64,000 bases of DNA from B3-G11 sp036985855 (GTDB lineage Bacteria > Actinomycetota > Acidimicrobiia > Spongiisociales > UBA5794). The notes under the pieces were generated by a model. That model worked only from the letters and a program-made list of their open reading frames with translations, ran no database searches and was not told where the DNA came from. Made by a program: the position numbers and the translations under genes. This document shows, piece after piece, positions 33,031-42,568 of this stretch. How positions within the stretch are numbered: position 1 is the first letter of the stretch; each line of letters opens with the position of its first letter. The stretch covers positions 1 through 64,000 of the forward strand of contig BTQL01000005.1 of assembly GCA_036985855.1 (NCBI GenBank), written 5' to 3'.

Positions 33031-36000
33031 GTGTCCGGACTCGAGCTTTTCACCCCAGCGACCGCCTCGTGGTTCAGCGCGGTATTCGATGAGCCCACCC
33101 CGGCCCAGACCCAAGGGTGGCAGTCGATCGTTTCAGGGAACCACACGCTCATCCACGCCCCTACCGGGTCGGGCAAGACGCTGGCTGCATTCCTCTGGGC
33201 ACTGGACCGGCTTGCGACCGACCCCCAGCCACCGAACCTGCAACGCTGCCGAATCCTCTACGTTTCTCCGCTCAAGGCTCTCGCGTACGACGTAGACCGA
33301 AACCTCAGAGCTCCTCTGACAGGGATAGCCGTCGAGGCCCGGAAGCTCGGTCTCGATCCTCCTTCGCTGTCCGTCGCGATGCGTACGGGGGATACGCCCC
33401 AATCCGAACGACAGGCGATGCTCCGCAATCCGCCGGACCTCCTCATCACCACCCCTGAGAGCCTCTATCTGATGCTCACGTCCCGCGCACGGGAGATCCT
33501 TGCCTCTGTGGACACCGTGATCATCGATGAGATCCATGCTGTTGCGGGCACGAAGCGGGGCTCACACCTCGCACTCAGTCTCGAACGATTGAGCGTGTTG
33601 ACCGAGTCGCCCCCGCAGCGGATCGGACTGTCCGCCACGCAACGCCCATTGGAGACGCTTGCACAGTTCCTTGGAGGCGGAGTCTCCCTTGATGACACCT
33701 GGGAACCACGACCGGTCACGATCGTGGATACGCCAGCGGACAAAATGCTCGACATCGAAATCGTGGTCCCTGTGTCGGACATGACCCGTCCCGAGACAGA
33801 TGCGCCCGACCAGGATGACCCCCGGCGAAGATCGATCTGGCCGGCCGTCTACCCCAGGCTGCTTCAGCTCCTCAACGACCACACTTCGACGATCTTCTTC
33901 GTCAACAGCCGCGGCCTCGCCGAGCGCCTTGCAGCTGAGCTGAATCGCCTCGCCGACAGCGAGGTCGTTCAGGCACACCACGGATCGGTGTCGAGAGAGA
34001 AACGCCTCGACATCGAAGATCGACTGAAGCGGGGCGAGCTCAAGGGTGTGGTGGCAACCGGCACGCTCGAGCTCGGCATCGACATGGCATCTGTCGATCT
34101 CGTGGTCCTCGTCGAATCTCCATCCTCGGTCGCTCGCGGGTTACAGCGTGTCGGCAGAGCAGGGCATCAGGTTGGCGCGCCATCCGTCGCCAAGGTATTT
34201 CCGAAACACCGGGGTGATCTGCTGGAGACGACGGTGGTCGTCGACCGAATGTACAGCGGTGACATCGAATCGACCTCGATTCCGCAGAACCCGATCGATG
34301 TTCTCGCTCAGCAGATCGTTGCGATGGCTGCAACGGGCGACCTCGACGTCGATGCGGCATTCGCTCTCGTAACAGGCGCATACCCGTTCAATCGGCTCAC
34401 CAGGCAAACCTTCGAGTCGGTTCTCGACATGCTCTCGGGCCGCTACCCGTCAGACGACTTCGCTGAGCTTCGGCCTCGAATCGTTTGGGACCGCATGGCT
34501 GGAATCATCACTGCACGATCCAATGCCAAACTGCTCGCCGTCACGAACCCCGGCACGATCCCCGATCGCGGGCTCTATACGGTGCATCTGCCGGACGGCG
34601 GCCGGGTCGGCGAACTCGATGAGGAGATGGTGTATGAATCGAGGCCCGGTGACACGTTCGTACTCGGATCAACGACCTGGCGCATCGATGAGATCACCCA
34701 CGACCGGGTGATCGTGACTCCCTCACCGGGTGCTCCCTCTGCACGGATGCCTTTTTGGCACGGGGATGCTCCGGGGCGCCCGCTCGAACTCGGACGGGCC
34801 GTCGGAGCCTTCACACGCGAGATCGGAAGCCTCACGACGAAAGAGGCCTCCTCGAGGCTTGTCGACAAGTACAGACTCGATCCATGGGCCGCAGACAACC
34901 TTGCTTCTTACCTCGCTGAGGAGAAGGCGGCGACCGGACACCTCCCTACCGACCGCACGATCGTCGTCCAACGTTTCAAGGACGAGATCGGCGACTGGCG
35001 GATCGTGCTGCTCTCCCCCTTCGGCGGTCGTGTACACGCGCCGTGGGCCTTGGCTGTGAGGAACCGCTTCCGGACCGAAACTGGTGTCCCCGTCGACACG
35101 ATCTGGTCCGATGACGGAATCCTGTTTCGGTTCCCCGACGCCGACGCCCCGCCAGACACGAACCTCGTCTACGTCGATCCGAATGACGTTGAAGAGCTTC
35201 TCATCGCTGAGGTATCCGATTCCGCCCTTTTCACATCCAAGTTCCGTGAGGCCGCTGCCCGTGCGTTGCTGTTACCCCGCAGACGTCCGGGTTCTCGGAC
35301 CCCTCTGTGGCTTCAGCGAAGGAAGGCAGCGAACCTTCTCGAAGTGACCCGCAAATACGGTTCCTTCCCGATCATGCTTGAAACCTACAGGGAAGTGATG
35401 CAGGACTATTTCGATCTACCGGCGCTTCGAGAAGTCCTTGCCGACATCCAGAAGCGGACCACCCGAGTTGTCGATACGGACACGAATGGACCGTCACCGT
35501 TTGCCTCATCTCTGATGTTCGACTTCATCGCATCGTTCATGTACGAGTACGATGCGCCCATCGCCGAACGGAGAGCCGCGGCGCTGGCTCTCGACCGAAA
35601 CCTGCTCGCCGATCTCCTCGGAGAACCCGAAATCCGTGACCTTCTCGATGCAGACGCGATCGCATCCGTCGAGGCGGACCTGCAGCACCTGTCCGACGAC
35701 AGAAAGGTCCGATCTCGGGATGCCATGTCGGACATGCTTCGCGACATCGGACCGCTCACGCTCGGCGAGGCTGCGGTGCGAACAGAGGTGCCCGATGATG
35801 CCGCTACCTGGCTCGGGGACCTCGCGCAGTCAGGAAGAGCGCTGCTGCTCTCGGTCAACGGCGTCGAGCGATTCATCGCCGTCGAAGACATTGCGCGGCT
35901 GAGGGACACCATCGGAGTCCAGCCACCACCCGGAATTGCCACCGACTTCCTCGAACCCGTCCCTGATCCGCTGGGAGACGTCATCGGTCGGTACGCGCGA

Positions 36001-37398
36001 ACGCATGGCCCGTTCACTGTCGAGGAGGCTGCAGAATCCATAGGGTTGGCTCTCCCCACCGTCTCAGAAGTCCTTCGAAGACTCGAACACGACGGAAAAG
36101 TCACGGCGGGCGCGTACCGACCGGGTGGCACAGACCGCGAATGGGTTTCGAGCGAGGTTCTTCGTCGGCTGCAAAGGCGCACCCTGGCAAGGTTGGCCCA
36201 ACAAGTTGAAGCAGTCGATCACGATGCGTACGCCCGGTTCCTCCCCGCGTGGCAGGGTGTCGGCGGCGCTCGGACCGCATCTCTGAGTGATGTCATTCGC
36301 CAGCTTGCGGGCGCGGCCGTCCCGGCAAGCGTCCTCGAGTCGGACATCCTCAGCGCACGCCTCGAGAACCCACAACGCGATCTCGATACGGCACTCGCCA
36401 CCGGAGACATCGTATGGATCGGTCGCGAGCCGATCGGTACACGGGACGGAAAAGTGGCGATGTACCTCAGGGAGAGCTTCTCGTTGCTCGCCCGCCCGGC
36501 GCAGGACTCGATTCTCGACTCCCCGGTTCACAATGGGATCCTCGAGCACCTCTCACAACACGGTGCATCCTTCTTCCCCGATCTCTACAGGGCGACCGGA
36601 GGAGGGAATCCTGAGGACGTCGTCGATGGCATTTGGGATCTCGTGTGGAGCGGCGTGGTCACCTGTGACTCCATCGGTGCGCTCAGAGCATTCACCGCGA
36701 AACGACGGAGAGCATCCTCCGGCAGGCAGCTTCCCACAACAACACCGCCACATGCCCAAGGACGCTGGTACCTCACCGAAACGCTCCGCTCGTCGGAGCC
36801 GACTCCCGAGGAACGAGCGATCGCGGTCATCAACACGCTCCTGGACCGATACGGGATCGTCACGCGAGATGTCGTCCTGACGGAGGGCGTTCCGGGTGGA
36901 TTCACGGGTCTGTACCCCGTACTTTCGCGTCTTGAGGATGTCGGGCAGGTCCGTCGCGGCTACTTCATCGAGGGTCTTGGTGGTGCCCAATTCGGCACAC
37001 CGGGAGCCATAGACCGGTTACGGGTATCGGAAGATGCCGACATGACGGTCCTCGCGGCAACGGACCCGGCGAGCCCGTTCGGTGCAATCATCCCTTGGCC
37101 GGACACCGATGGCAGACCCACCCGGAGCGCCGGCGCCAGGGTGGCGGTTGAAGGAGGGACGATCGTCGCGTGGATGGATCGATCGGGCAGAAGTGTCAGC
37201 GTGTTCTCGTCCGATGCCGTTCGAAACGCTGTAGCCATCGAAGCACTCGCACGAGCACATGGAAGAGCTTCCGTGGAACGGATCAACACCATGTCGGTCC
37301 ACGATCATGACATCGCTGCCGCCCTGGTTGAGCGAGGTTTCGCCTCGGGATACAAGGGGTATACCCTGCCGCGTGCAGGACGTACGAGTCGGAGATGA
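33031..37398 (+). CDS. lhr: Large ATP-dependent helicase Lhr
   Basis: Superfamily 2 DNA/RNA helicase of 1455 residues, the length of full mycobacterial-type Lhr. Motif I APTGSGKT, motif II DEIHAV (DEIH), motif III SATQRP, motif IV FFVNSRGLAERLA, and motif VI QRVGRAGHQVG lie in the first 400 residues. The winged-helix and Lhr beta-barrel domains follow, then the long C-terminal Lhr-CTD (for example ERFIAVEDIARLRD and GVPGGFTGLYPVLSRLEDVG). It is linked to DNA repair in mycobacteria. GTG is the start. The 3' end overlaps the next gene by 4 bases (ATGA). Confidence 0.95.
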   Translation: MSGLELFTPATASWFSAVFDEPTPAQTQGWQSIVSGNHTLIHAPTGSGKTLAAFLWALDRLATDPQPPNLQRCRILYVSPLKALAYDVDRNLRAPLTGIAVEARKLGLDPPSLSVAMRTGDTPQSERQAMLRNPPDLLITTPESLYLMLTSRAREILASVDTVIIDEIHAVAGTKRGSHLALSLERLSVLTESPPQRIGLSATQRPLETLAQFLGGGVSLDDTWEPRPVTIVDTPADKMLDIEIVVPVSDMTRPETDAPDQDDPRRRSIWPAVYPRLLQLLNDHTSTIFFVNSRGLAERLAAELNRLADSEVVQAHHGSVSREKRLDIEDRLKRGELKGVVATGTLELGIDMASVDLVVLVESPSSVARGLQRVGRAGHQVGAPSVAKVFPKHRGDLLETTVVVDRMYSGDIESTSIPQNPIDVLAQQIVAMAATGDLDVDAAFALVTGAYPFNRLTRQTFESVLDMLSGRYPSDDFAELRPRIVWDRMAGIITARSNAKLLAVTNPGTIPDRGLYTVHLPDGGRVGELDEEMVYESRPGDTFVLGSTTWRIDEITHDRVIVTPSPGAPSARMPFWHGDAPGRPLELGRAVGAFTREIGSLTTKEASSRLVDKYRLDPWAADNLASYLAEEKAATGHLPTDRTIVVQRFKDEIGDWRIVLLSPFGGRVHAPWALAVRNRFRTETGVPVDTIWSDDGILFRFPDADAPPDTNLVYVDPNDVEELLIAEVSDSALFTSKFREAAARALLLPRRRPGSRTPLWLQRRKAANLLEVTRKYGSFPIMLETYREVMQDYFDLPALREVLADIQKRTTRVVDTDTNGPSPFASSLMFDFIASFMYEYDAPIAERRAAALALDRNLLADLLGEPEIRDLLDADAIASVEADLQHLSDDRKVRSRDAMSDMLRDIGPLTLGEAAVRTEVPDDAATWLGDLAQSGRALLLSVNGVERFIAVEDIARLRDTIGVQPPPGIATDFLEPVPDPLGDVIGRYARTHGPFTVEEAAESIGLALPTVSEVLRRLEHDGKVTAGAYRPGGTDREWVSSEVLRRLQRRTLARLAQQVEAVDHDAYARFLPAWQGVGGARTASLSDVIRQLAGAAVPASVLESDILSARLENPQRDLDTALATGDIVWIGREPIGTRDGKVAMYLRESFSLLARPAQDSILDSPVHNGILEHLSQHGASFFPDLYRATGGGNPEDVVDGIWDLVWSGVVTCDSIGALRAFTAKRRRASSGRQLPTTTPPHAQGRWYLTETLRSSEPTPEERAIAVINTLLDRYGIVTRDVVLTEGVPGGFTGLYPVLSRLEDVGQVRRGYFIEGLGGAQFGTPGAIDRLRVSEDADMTVLAATDPASPFGAIIPWPDTDGRPTRSAGARVAVEGGTIVAWMDRSGRSVSVFSSDAVRNAVAIEALARAHGRASVERINTMSVHDHDIAAALVERGFASGYKGYTLPRAGRTSRR

Positions 37399-37808
37399 CA
37401 GTGCCAACGACCATCGACGAGATCCTGAAACAGATCCAGGCGATCACGTCGAGTATCGAGACAATCGAAAGCGACGGTCTGCGACGTCTCGAACTCGTTC
37501 AACAGCGTGACCAGCTACGTGCCGACGCCAGAGTCCTTGCGAACGCGATGAGGCATCCCCGCTCGGTCGAAACCGAAATCGCGATGCTCGAGGCACGTCT
37601 TGAGGGAATCGACGACATGTTCGTCACAAAGGGACACGCCGAGAAGTATCTCACGAAAGGGTTCTCCGATCCCGGTGCGTACAGCGCAGCGATCAACCGC
37701 AAGATTGCACAGGACCACGCCGAAGAGATCAGGGAGATCAACGACCGACTTGCCGAGCTCAGAGCGATACCACGTCCTCAGGATGATGACCGACACAACG
37801 ATGAATGA
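37395..37808 (+). CDS. Small coiled-coil protein, paralogue of 15350-15763
   Basis: A 137-residue protein, predicted mostly helical with heptad-like spacing (IDEILKQIQAITSSIETIE, LELVQQRDQLRADARVLA, HAEEIREINDRLAEL). The length and motif order resemble the product of 15350-15763. It is translationally coupled to lhr by ATGA, which hints at a role with the helicase but does not prove one. Confidence 0.7.
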   Translation: MTVPTTIDEILKQIQAITSSIETIESDGLRRLELVQQRDQLRADARVLANAMRHPRSVETEIAMLEARLEGIDDMFVTKGHAEKYLTKGFSDPGAYSAAINRKIAQDHAEEIREINDRLAELRAIPRPQDDDRHNDE

Positions 37809-37900
37809 CCACAGGCTCTCGGTCCTCACGAGTGGCAGGGAAACAGGGAACATCCGACGTTACTGCACACGAACTCCAGATCCGACCTAAGCTGAAGTGG

Positions 37901-38434
37901 ATGCACGTACTCGTTGCAACAGCCGGAGCCCTTTCGCCTGAACCTGTGGTCGAGTTCGCCAGGCACCTCATCGGAGGAACCGGGTTTGTCACCGTCACCA
38001 CCGTGGTCGAGGTGCCGAGGTCCTTCCTCGAGGAATTGGGGGCCGACGACTGGCATCCGCTCCATGATTCGAACCCGGGACAGACGACAGAGCACCTTGT
38101 CGACTCGTATCTGGCCGAGCGCGGGCATCGCATCACCGACCCTGTCCGTCTGGCGCTCGAAGGTGCACGGATCCCGTGCGACGTTCGCGTCTTGGAGGGG
38201 GCCGATCCTGCAGCAGCCATCTCAAAGGCAGCCGACGAACTCGGCGCAGACGTTGTGATTCTCGGCGCTACGAAGCAGATCTTCGACCGCGACGCATGGG
38301 AGAGTGTTTCTGCACGGGTGATGATCGAATCCGGGCGACCGATCCTCGTCGTTCCTGAATCCCGGAAAGCTGTCCGGGAGGACGCGGATCTCGACGCTTA
38401 CCTGCCGGAGACCGAACCAAGAGTACCGGCGTAG
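37901..38434 (+). CDS. Universal stress protein (UspA) family
   Basis: A 177-residue single-domain protein with the Usp fold: MHVLVATAG (beta 1), ISKAADELGADVVILGATKQ, and ESGRPILVVPES at the C terminus. The ATP-binding Gx2Gx9G(S/T) loop is not clearly formed (GATKQIFDRDAWESVSARV), so nucleotide binding is doubtful. An in-frame ATG at 37805 overlapping the previous stop would add 32 non-conserved residues. I prefer 37901 because the fold begins there. Confidence 0.75.
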   Translation: MHVLVATAGALSPEPVVEFARHLIGGTGFVTVTTVVEVPRSFLEELGADDWHPLHDSNPGQTTEHLVDSYLAERGHRITDPVRLALEGARIPCDVRVLEGADPAAAISKAADELGADVVILGATKQIFDRDAWESVSARVMIESGRPILVVPESRKAVREDADLDAYLPETEPRVPA

Positions 38435-38480
38435 ACTCGCAGCCCGAGAGTCACCGAACCTCCACGTTCGAGATTTGTCG

Positions 38481-39053
38481 TCAACCATTCCTCGTCAGCG
38501 GTCTTGTACAACCGAGATCCAAACCATGTCCTTCAGCCCGAACAGCAGCCTCGAGTGACATGCATGTCTTTGCCAATCGGTACTGGCCATCCTGCAGGCC
38601 CGAGCCTGCGATCGCAGCCTCGATGCCATCGAGCTGGAAAGCAGATTCAACCGACGCCCGCGTTTCCGGCATGCCGCGTTGCACCACTTGAACCGCCGTC
38701 ACATAGTCATCGTGAACCTGCACGAGAGACTCAGGCGGAGCGATCTGCGACAGCTGCTCGATGTACCGACCCATCGCATCTTCGAGCAAGGCGAGATATA
38801 GCACCATCTCGCGCTTCGTGACATCGATTGCGGCAGCGACGGGATCCTCGACATCCGTCTCGACGATCAAGGCGACCTCTTGTTCGACGGTCGACTGGAA
38901 CGCTACAGATAGAGCTTGAGATCGCTCGATGTAGTCGTCTGTTGCCCGCTCGATCACCTCCGCGTACGCCGACGGAGACAGGGCTGGCCCGGAGCATGCG
39001 GAGACAACGATCCCAACCGCTGCGATCACTGCGGCAGGGCGCCGAAGCTTCAT
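38481..39053 (-). CDS. Predicted lipoprotein of unknown function
   Basis: The 190 residues begin with a lipoprotein signal (KLRRPAAVIAAVGIVVSAC, lipobox VSAC at 16-19), so the mature protein would be attached to the outer face of the membrane. The rest is mainly helical with no recognised domain. Its ATG overlaps the stop of the ABC transporter gene by 4 bases, suggesting that it works with or is expressed with that exporter. Confidence 0.75.
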   Translation of the reverse strand: MKLRRPAAVIAAVGIVVSACSGPALSPSAYAEVIERATDDYIERSQALSVAFQSTVEQEVALIVETDVEDPVAAAIDVTKREMVLYLALLEDAMGRYIEQLSQIAPPESLVQVHDDYVTAVQVVQRGMPETRASVESAFQLDGIEAAIAGSGLQDGQYRLAKTCMSLEAAVRAEGHGLDLGCTRPLTRNG

Positions 39054-40939
39054 GACACCGGAGAGGCCCGAAACTGGGTCTCGAACAGCATTGAATACAG
39101 GCCGGACTGAGAGAGCAGTTCAGCGTGTGTCCCGACCTCTTGCACCTGACCATTGTCGATCACGACGATCTTGTCTGCGTTGAGCACGGTGGACAGCCTA
39201 TGCGCGATCACCAACGACGTGCGATTCTCCATGATCCGTTCCAACGCCTGCTGCACAAGTGCCTCCGACCTCGCGTCCAGGTGCGAAGTGGCCTCGTCGA
39301 GTATCAAGACAGACGGATTCTTGAGAATCACCCTCGCTATGGCGATCCGCTGTTTCTCGCCTCCCGACAACCGGTACCCCCTCTCCCCCACCCGCGTAGC
39401 CATTCCTTCGGGAAGCGAATCGATGAATTCGGCGATATTCGCAGCCTCGGCAGCAGCCCTGAGCTCGTGGAGAGCGGCCTCGGGTTTTGCGTACCGAAGG
39501 TTGGCCTCGATCGTGTCGTGGAACAGGTAGGTCTCCTGGGTGACGACGCCAACTGCGTGGGCAAGTGCGGACGTCGGGATCTCTCTCACATCGATGCCAT
39601 CGATGAGCACGCGACCCCTGGATGTGTCATAGAGCCGGGGAACCAGATAGGTGGACGTCGTCTTGCCCGCACCGGAAGGGCCAACGAGAGCAACCATCTC
39701 ACCCGGCTCAACAGTGAACGACACTGCCCGAAGCGCCCACCCACCCGGTTGGCGCTGTTCGCCGCCTTCTGTCTGGCCGGTGTCTCCCCATCCGAACCGA
39801 CGAACGGACTCGAGGCCGGACACCGACCCATCGTCATAGGTGAACCACACATCGTCGAACTCGACCCGGCCCTCGATATCGCTCACGTCGGCAGGGTTTT
39901 GCGATTCACGCACATCGATCGGCATGTCGAGCAACTCGAACACCCGCTCGAAGGAGACGAGCGATGTTGTGAATTCCACCCGTGCGTTCGCAAGGGCCGA
40001 CATCGGTCCGTACAAAGAGCCGAGATAGGCGCTGAGGGCGACGATCGTTCCGATAGTGAGCGATCCGTTGATGACGAACACTGCGCCGAGCCAGAACGTC
40101 ACGGCAGTCCCGAGAGCGGACACGAGTCCAAGCGCCATGAAGAACCAACGACCGATCGTGGCCTGGGTGACGCCGAGGTCACGAACTTCGGATGCATACA
40201 CAGCGAAACGATCGTTCTCGAAGTCGGACCTTCCGAAGAGCTTGACAAGCAGCGCACCCGAAACGGAGAGTGTCTCCTGCATGACCGAGTTCATCTCAGC
40301 GTTCGCCGCCATCTGTTGTCTACGAACATCTCGTAAGCGTTTCCCGACTTTCCGCGACGCGAGGATGAACAAGGGAAGAATCGACACTGCCAGCAAGGTG
40401 AGACGCCATTCGAGCCTGGTCATGATGAAAATCGTCGCGACGACTGTGACAACATTCGCAACGAGGGAAACGAAGGTCGACGTAACGGCCTGTTGAGCAC
40501 CGATGACGTCCGAGTTGAGTCGCGACATCAGCTCGCCGGTTTTGGTGTTCGTGAAGAAGCCCAGCGACATCCGCTGGAGATGGTCGAAGAGCTGACGCCG
40601 GAGATCGTAGATGATGCCTTCCCCCATCTTCGCTGTCGCTCGACGCTGGACGACCCCGATGACCCCGTTGATGAGCGGTACGGCAACCATGCCGAGGCCG
40701 AGGAACGTGACAAGGCGAAGATCGCTATCAGGGATCGCGGTGTCGATGAGGCTGCGTATCAGCAGAGGTGGTACGAGGGTGAGGAACGAGATCACAACGA
40801 TGGTGACCAGCACCACAGCGACATGGACCTTGTACGGCTTTGCGTAGGTGAGAACACGATGGATCAGCGCGCGATCGATCTCCGGCGCCGACTGGCTCTC
40901 GTCATGGCGCATGAACGCGCCCCAGGAAGATCCGTGCAT
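39050..40939 (-). CDS. ABC exporter, fused membrane and ATPase domains
   Basis: A type IV ABC half-transporter (MsbA/Sav1866-like) that works as a dimer. Residues about 40-320 hold six membrane helices. The ATPase domain has Walker A GPSGAGKTT, Q-loop VVTQETYLFHD, signature LSGGEKQR, Walker B VLILDEATSHLD and H-loop VIAHRLS. An insert of about 35 residues (SVRRFGWGDTGQTEGGEQRQ) between the two domains is unusual. The start at 40939 (MHGSSWGAF) is preferred to the M at 40912. It is coupled to the lipoprotein gene downstream. The substrate is unknown. Confidence 0.9.
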   Translation of the reverse strand: MHGSSWGAFMRHDESQSAPEIDRALIHRVLTYAKPYKVHVAVVLVTIVVISFLTLVPPLLIRSLIDTAIPDSDLRLVTFLGLGMVAVPLINGVIGVVQRRATAKMGEGIIYDLRRQLFDHLQRMSLGFFTNTKTGELMSRLNSDVIGAQQAVTSTFVSLVANVVTVVATIFIMTRLEWRLTLLAVSILPLFILASRKVGKRLRDVRRQQMAANAEMNSVMQETLSVSGALLVKLFGRSDFENDRFAVYASEVRDLGVTQATIGRWFFMALGLVSALGTAVTFWLGAVFVINGSLTIGTIVALSAYLGSLYGPMSALANARVEFTTSLVSFERVFELLDMPIDVRESQNPADVSDIEGRVEFDDVWFTYDDGSVSGLESVRRFGWGDTGQTEGGEQRQPGGWALRAVSFTVEPGEMVALVGPSGAGKTTSTYLVPRLYDTSRGRVLIDGIDVREIPTSALAHAVGVVTQETYLFHDTIEANLRYAKPEAALHELRAAAEAANIAEFIDSLPEGMATRVGERGYRLSGGEKQRIAIARVILKNPSVLILDEATSHLDARSEALVQQALERIMENRTSLVIAHRLSTVLNADKIVVIDNGQVQEVGTHAELLSQSGLYSMLFETQFRASPVS

Positions 40940-40958
40940 CGCGCAACGGTAATGACAC

Positions 40959-40986
40959 GACGGTGGACGACGGACGGTCAACCGTG
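40959..40986. repeat. Four degenerate heptamers upstream of the ABC exporter
   Basis: GACGGTG GACGACG GACGGTC AACCGTG run head to tail. The reverse complement resembles the ACCGTCT-type array at 15906-15933. Both lie directly before a gene start. Confidence 0.55.
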
Positions 40987-41030
40987 AGTGCGGCGACGGC
41001 CGAGCGAACGGCTCACGGGTCTCTGTCAGC

Positions 41031-41708
41031 CTACGGAAGCATTCCCGCGAGCGGCGCAGCCGAGTTGGCTACATCGACGCAGAGCTCCTCAGAGATATCA
41101 GATCGACAAAACAGCTCGTATCTGTGCCCTGCCTCTGTCCACCCGAGACTTATGCCATCCGGCACGATGATCGGAACGATCTCGGCCCGTTCCGGAAGCA
41201 GGTCTGCAGCCGCCTTTCCGACGCGGAGCACGCCGAGTCTTGCCGCGTCTGACTGATACGGGTCCGTCGTCCATAGGCCGAACGCAGCCATCGTATCCGG
41301 GTCGAGCACACCCGTTGTCTCGTCATAGACGAGCTGACTCGTGATCCATCGCACCGTTTCAGGTACAAGATCAGGGAACATGATCCCCGGCAACGCGATC
41401 GAGATCTCAGATCTCGATGACTGTACGAATCTGCTGTTGAGCTCGCGCTGCCACACTCCCAGGATGACCTGGTCTGACGTACCGGTCATCTGGTTGGGGA
41501 GATCGTCGTTGAACCACTGCACATCGGGTGCACGGATGAGCCCTTCGTCCCCGGTACCGGCGACGATTGGCACGACGACCGTGGTTGTCGCTGCGTCACC
41601 CTGGACGTAGTCACGCGTGCGATCGCCGACACCATCGAGAAGGCCGGCCTCTCCGCAGGCGGCGAGCACGGTCGAAAGCGCGAGCACAGCAAACACGATG
41701 CGTTTCAT
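41031..41708 (-). CDS. Predicted lipoprotein of unknown function
   Basis: The 225 residues start at MKRIVFAVLALSTVLAAC, a lipoprotein signal with lipobox LAAC. The mature part has no recognised domain. A Cys pair in ELFCRSDISEELCVDV near the C terminus could form a disulfide outside the membrane. It lies 91 bases upstream of the ABC exporter gene on the same strand and could be co-transcribed with it. An upstream in-frame ATG at 41765 would spoil the signal sequence. Confidence 0.72.
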   Translation of the reverse strand: MKRIVFAVLALSTVLAACGEAGLLDGVGDRTRDYVQGDAATTTVVVPIVAGTGDEGLIRAPDVQWFNDDLPNQMTGTSDQVILGVWQRELNSRFVQSSRSEISIALPGIMFPDLVPETVRWITSQLVYDETTGVLDPDTMAAFGLWTTDPYQSDAARLGVLRVGKAAADLLPERAEIVPIIVPDGISLGWTEAGHRYELFCRSDISEELCVDVANSAAPLAGMLP

Positions 41709-41779
41709 CTGTCGAAGGATGGCACGGTTCTTCAATAACTGGCACAACCTCGAGCGATGGCTCACTAGCCTCGGCTCTC

Positions 41780-42541
41780 ATGGAAGGCACTCCCCTCTCC
41801 ATCGTCAAGGGTCACCTCACTGCAGATGCCCCACTCGATACAGCAATTTCTCGTGCGATTCTCCAGCGGGTGTCCGACGGTGACCTGGCGGAGACGCTGC
41901 AGATCGGGCGCCCCCACAAAGTTGTGGCATTCGGAAAACACGACGCAATCACAAGGGGATTCGACAGGGCCGTCCAAATCGCCCTGGACCTTGGCTTCGA
42001 CCCAACGACCCGGATAGCCGGAGGCAGAGCGGTCGTCTTCCACAAGCACGTGATCCGGTTCGCGTGGACGGTTCCCTCTCCCGACCCTGTTCGCGACATG
42101 CACTCCAGATTCGAACTCGTCGCCGCCAGAATGGTCGATACCCTCGCGTACTTCGACATCGGTGCGGCCGTTGGCCAACTCGAACTCGAATACTGCCCAG
42201 GCAGGTACAGTGTTTCGATTCCCGGCGCGGGAAAGGTGATGGGATCCGGTCAACGTCTGGCGCGTCGAGCCGCCCAGATAGCAGGCATGATCGTCGTCAG
42301 GGATGCTGCTTCGATCAATGCCGTGCTCGAACCGGTGTACGAGGCACTCGGACTCGCGATGGATCCGAACATCACTGCGAGCATCTCGGATGTCAAAGAG
42401 CTGGACACGGAGGCTGTCATGGACCGATTCTGTCACCTCTTTGTCGGCGACCGCGAAAGGATCGATGCCGATATCGATGACGACACATATTCACGAGCAC
42501 GCGGGTTTCGGAATGATCAAGATCCGCGAATACTTGCGTGA
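41780..42541 (+). CDS. Lipoate-protein ligase A / octanoyltransferase family
   Basis: The 253-residue protein has the BPL/LplA/LipB fold: an RxxGGRAVVFHKHVIRF-like motif (IAGGRAVVFHKHVIRFAW), GRYSVSIPGAGKVMGSGQRLARRAAQI with the conserved lysine near the acyl-AMP site, and a C-terminal helix. Such enzymes attach lipoate or octanoate to lysine of 2-oxoacid dehydrogenase and glycine cleavage proteins. Ligase and LipM-type transferase activities cannot be separated from the sequence. It is followed 27 bases later by the AroQ fusion. Confidence 0.8.
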   Translation: MEGTPLSIVKGHLTADAPLDTAISRAILQRVSDGDLAETLQIGRPHKVVAFGKHDAITRGFDRAVQIALDLGFDPTTRIAGGRAVVFHKHVIRFAWTVPSPDPVRDMHSRFELVAARMVDTLAYFDIGAAVGQLELEYCPGRYSVSIPGAGKVMGSGQRLARRAAQIAGMIVVRDAASINAVLEPVYEALGLAMDPNITASISDVKELDTEAVMDRFCHLFVGDRERIDADIDDDTYSRARGFRNDQDPRILA

Positions 42542-42568
42542 GAACGCGAAACCATCAAGACTCGCCCC

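Noticed and set aside
39125..40336. A 403-residue open frame opposite the ABC exporter
   Set aside because: The exporter has complete Walker and signature motifs; the antisense product is His- and Arg-rich shadow sequence.
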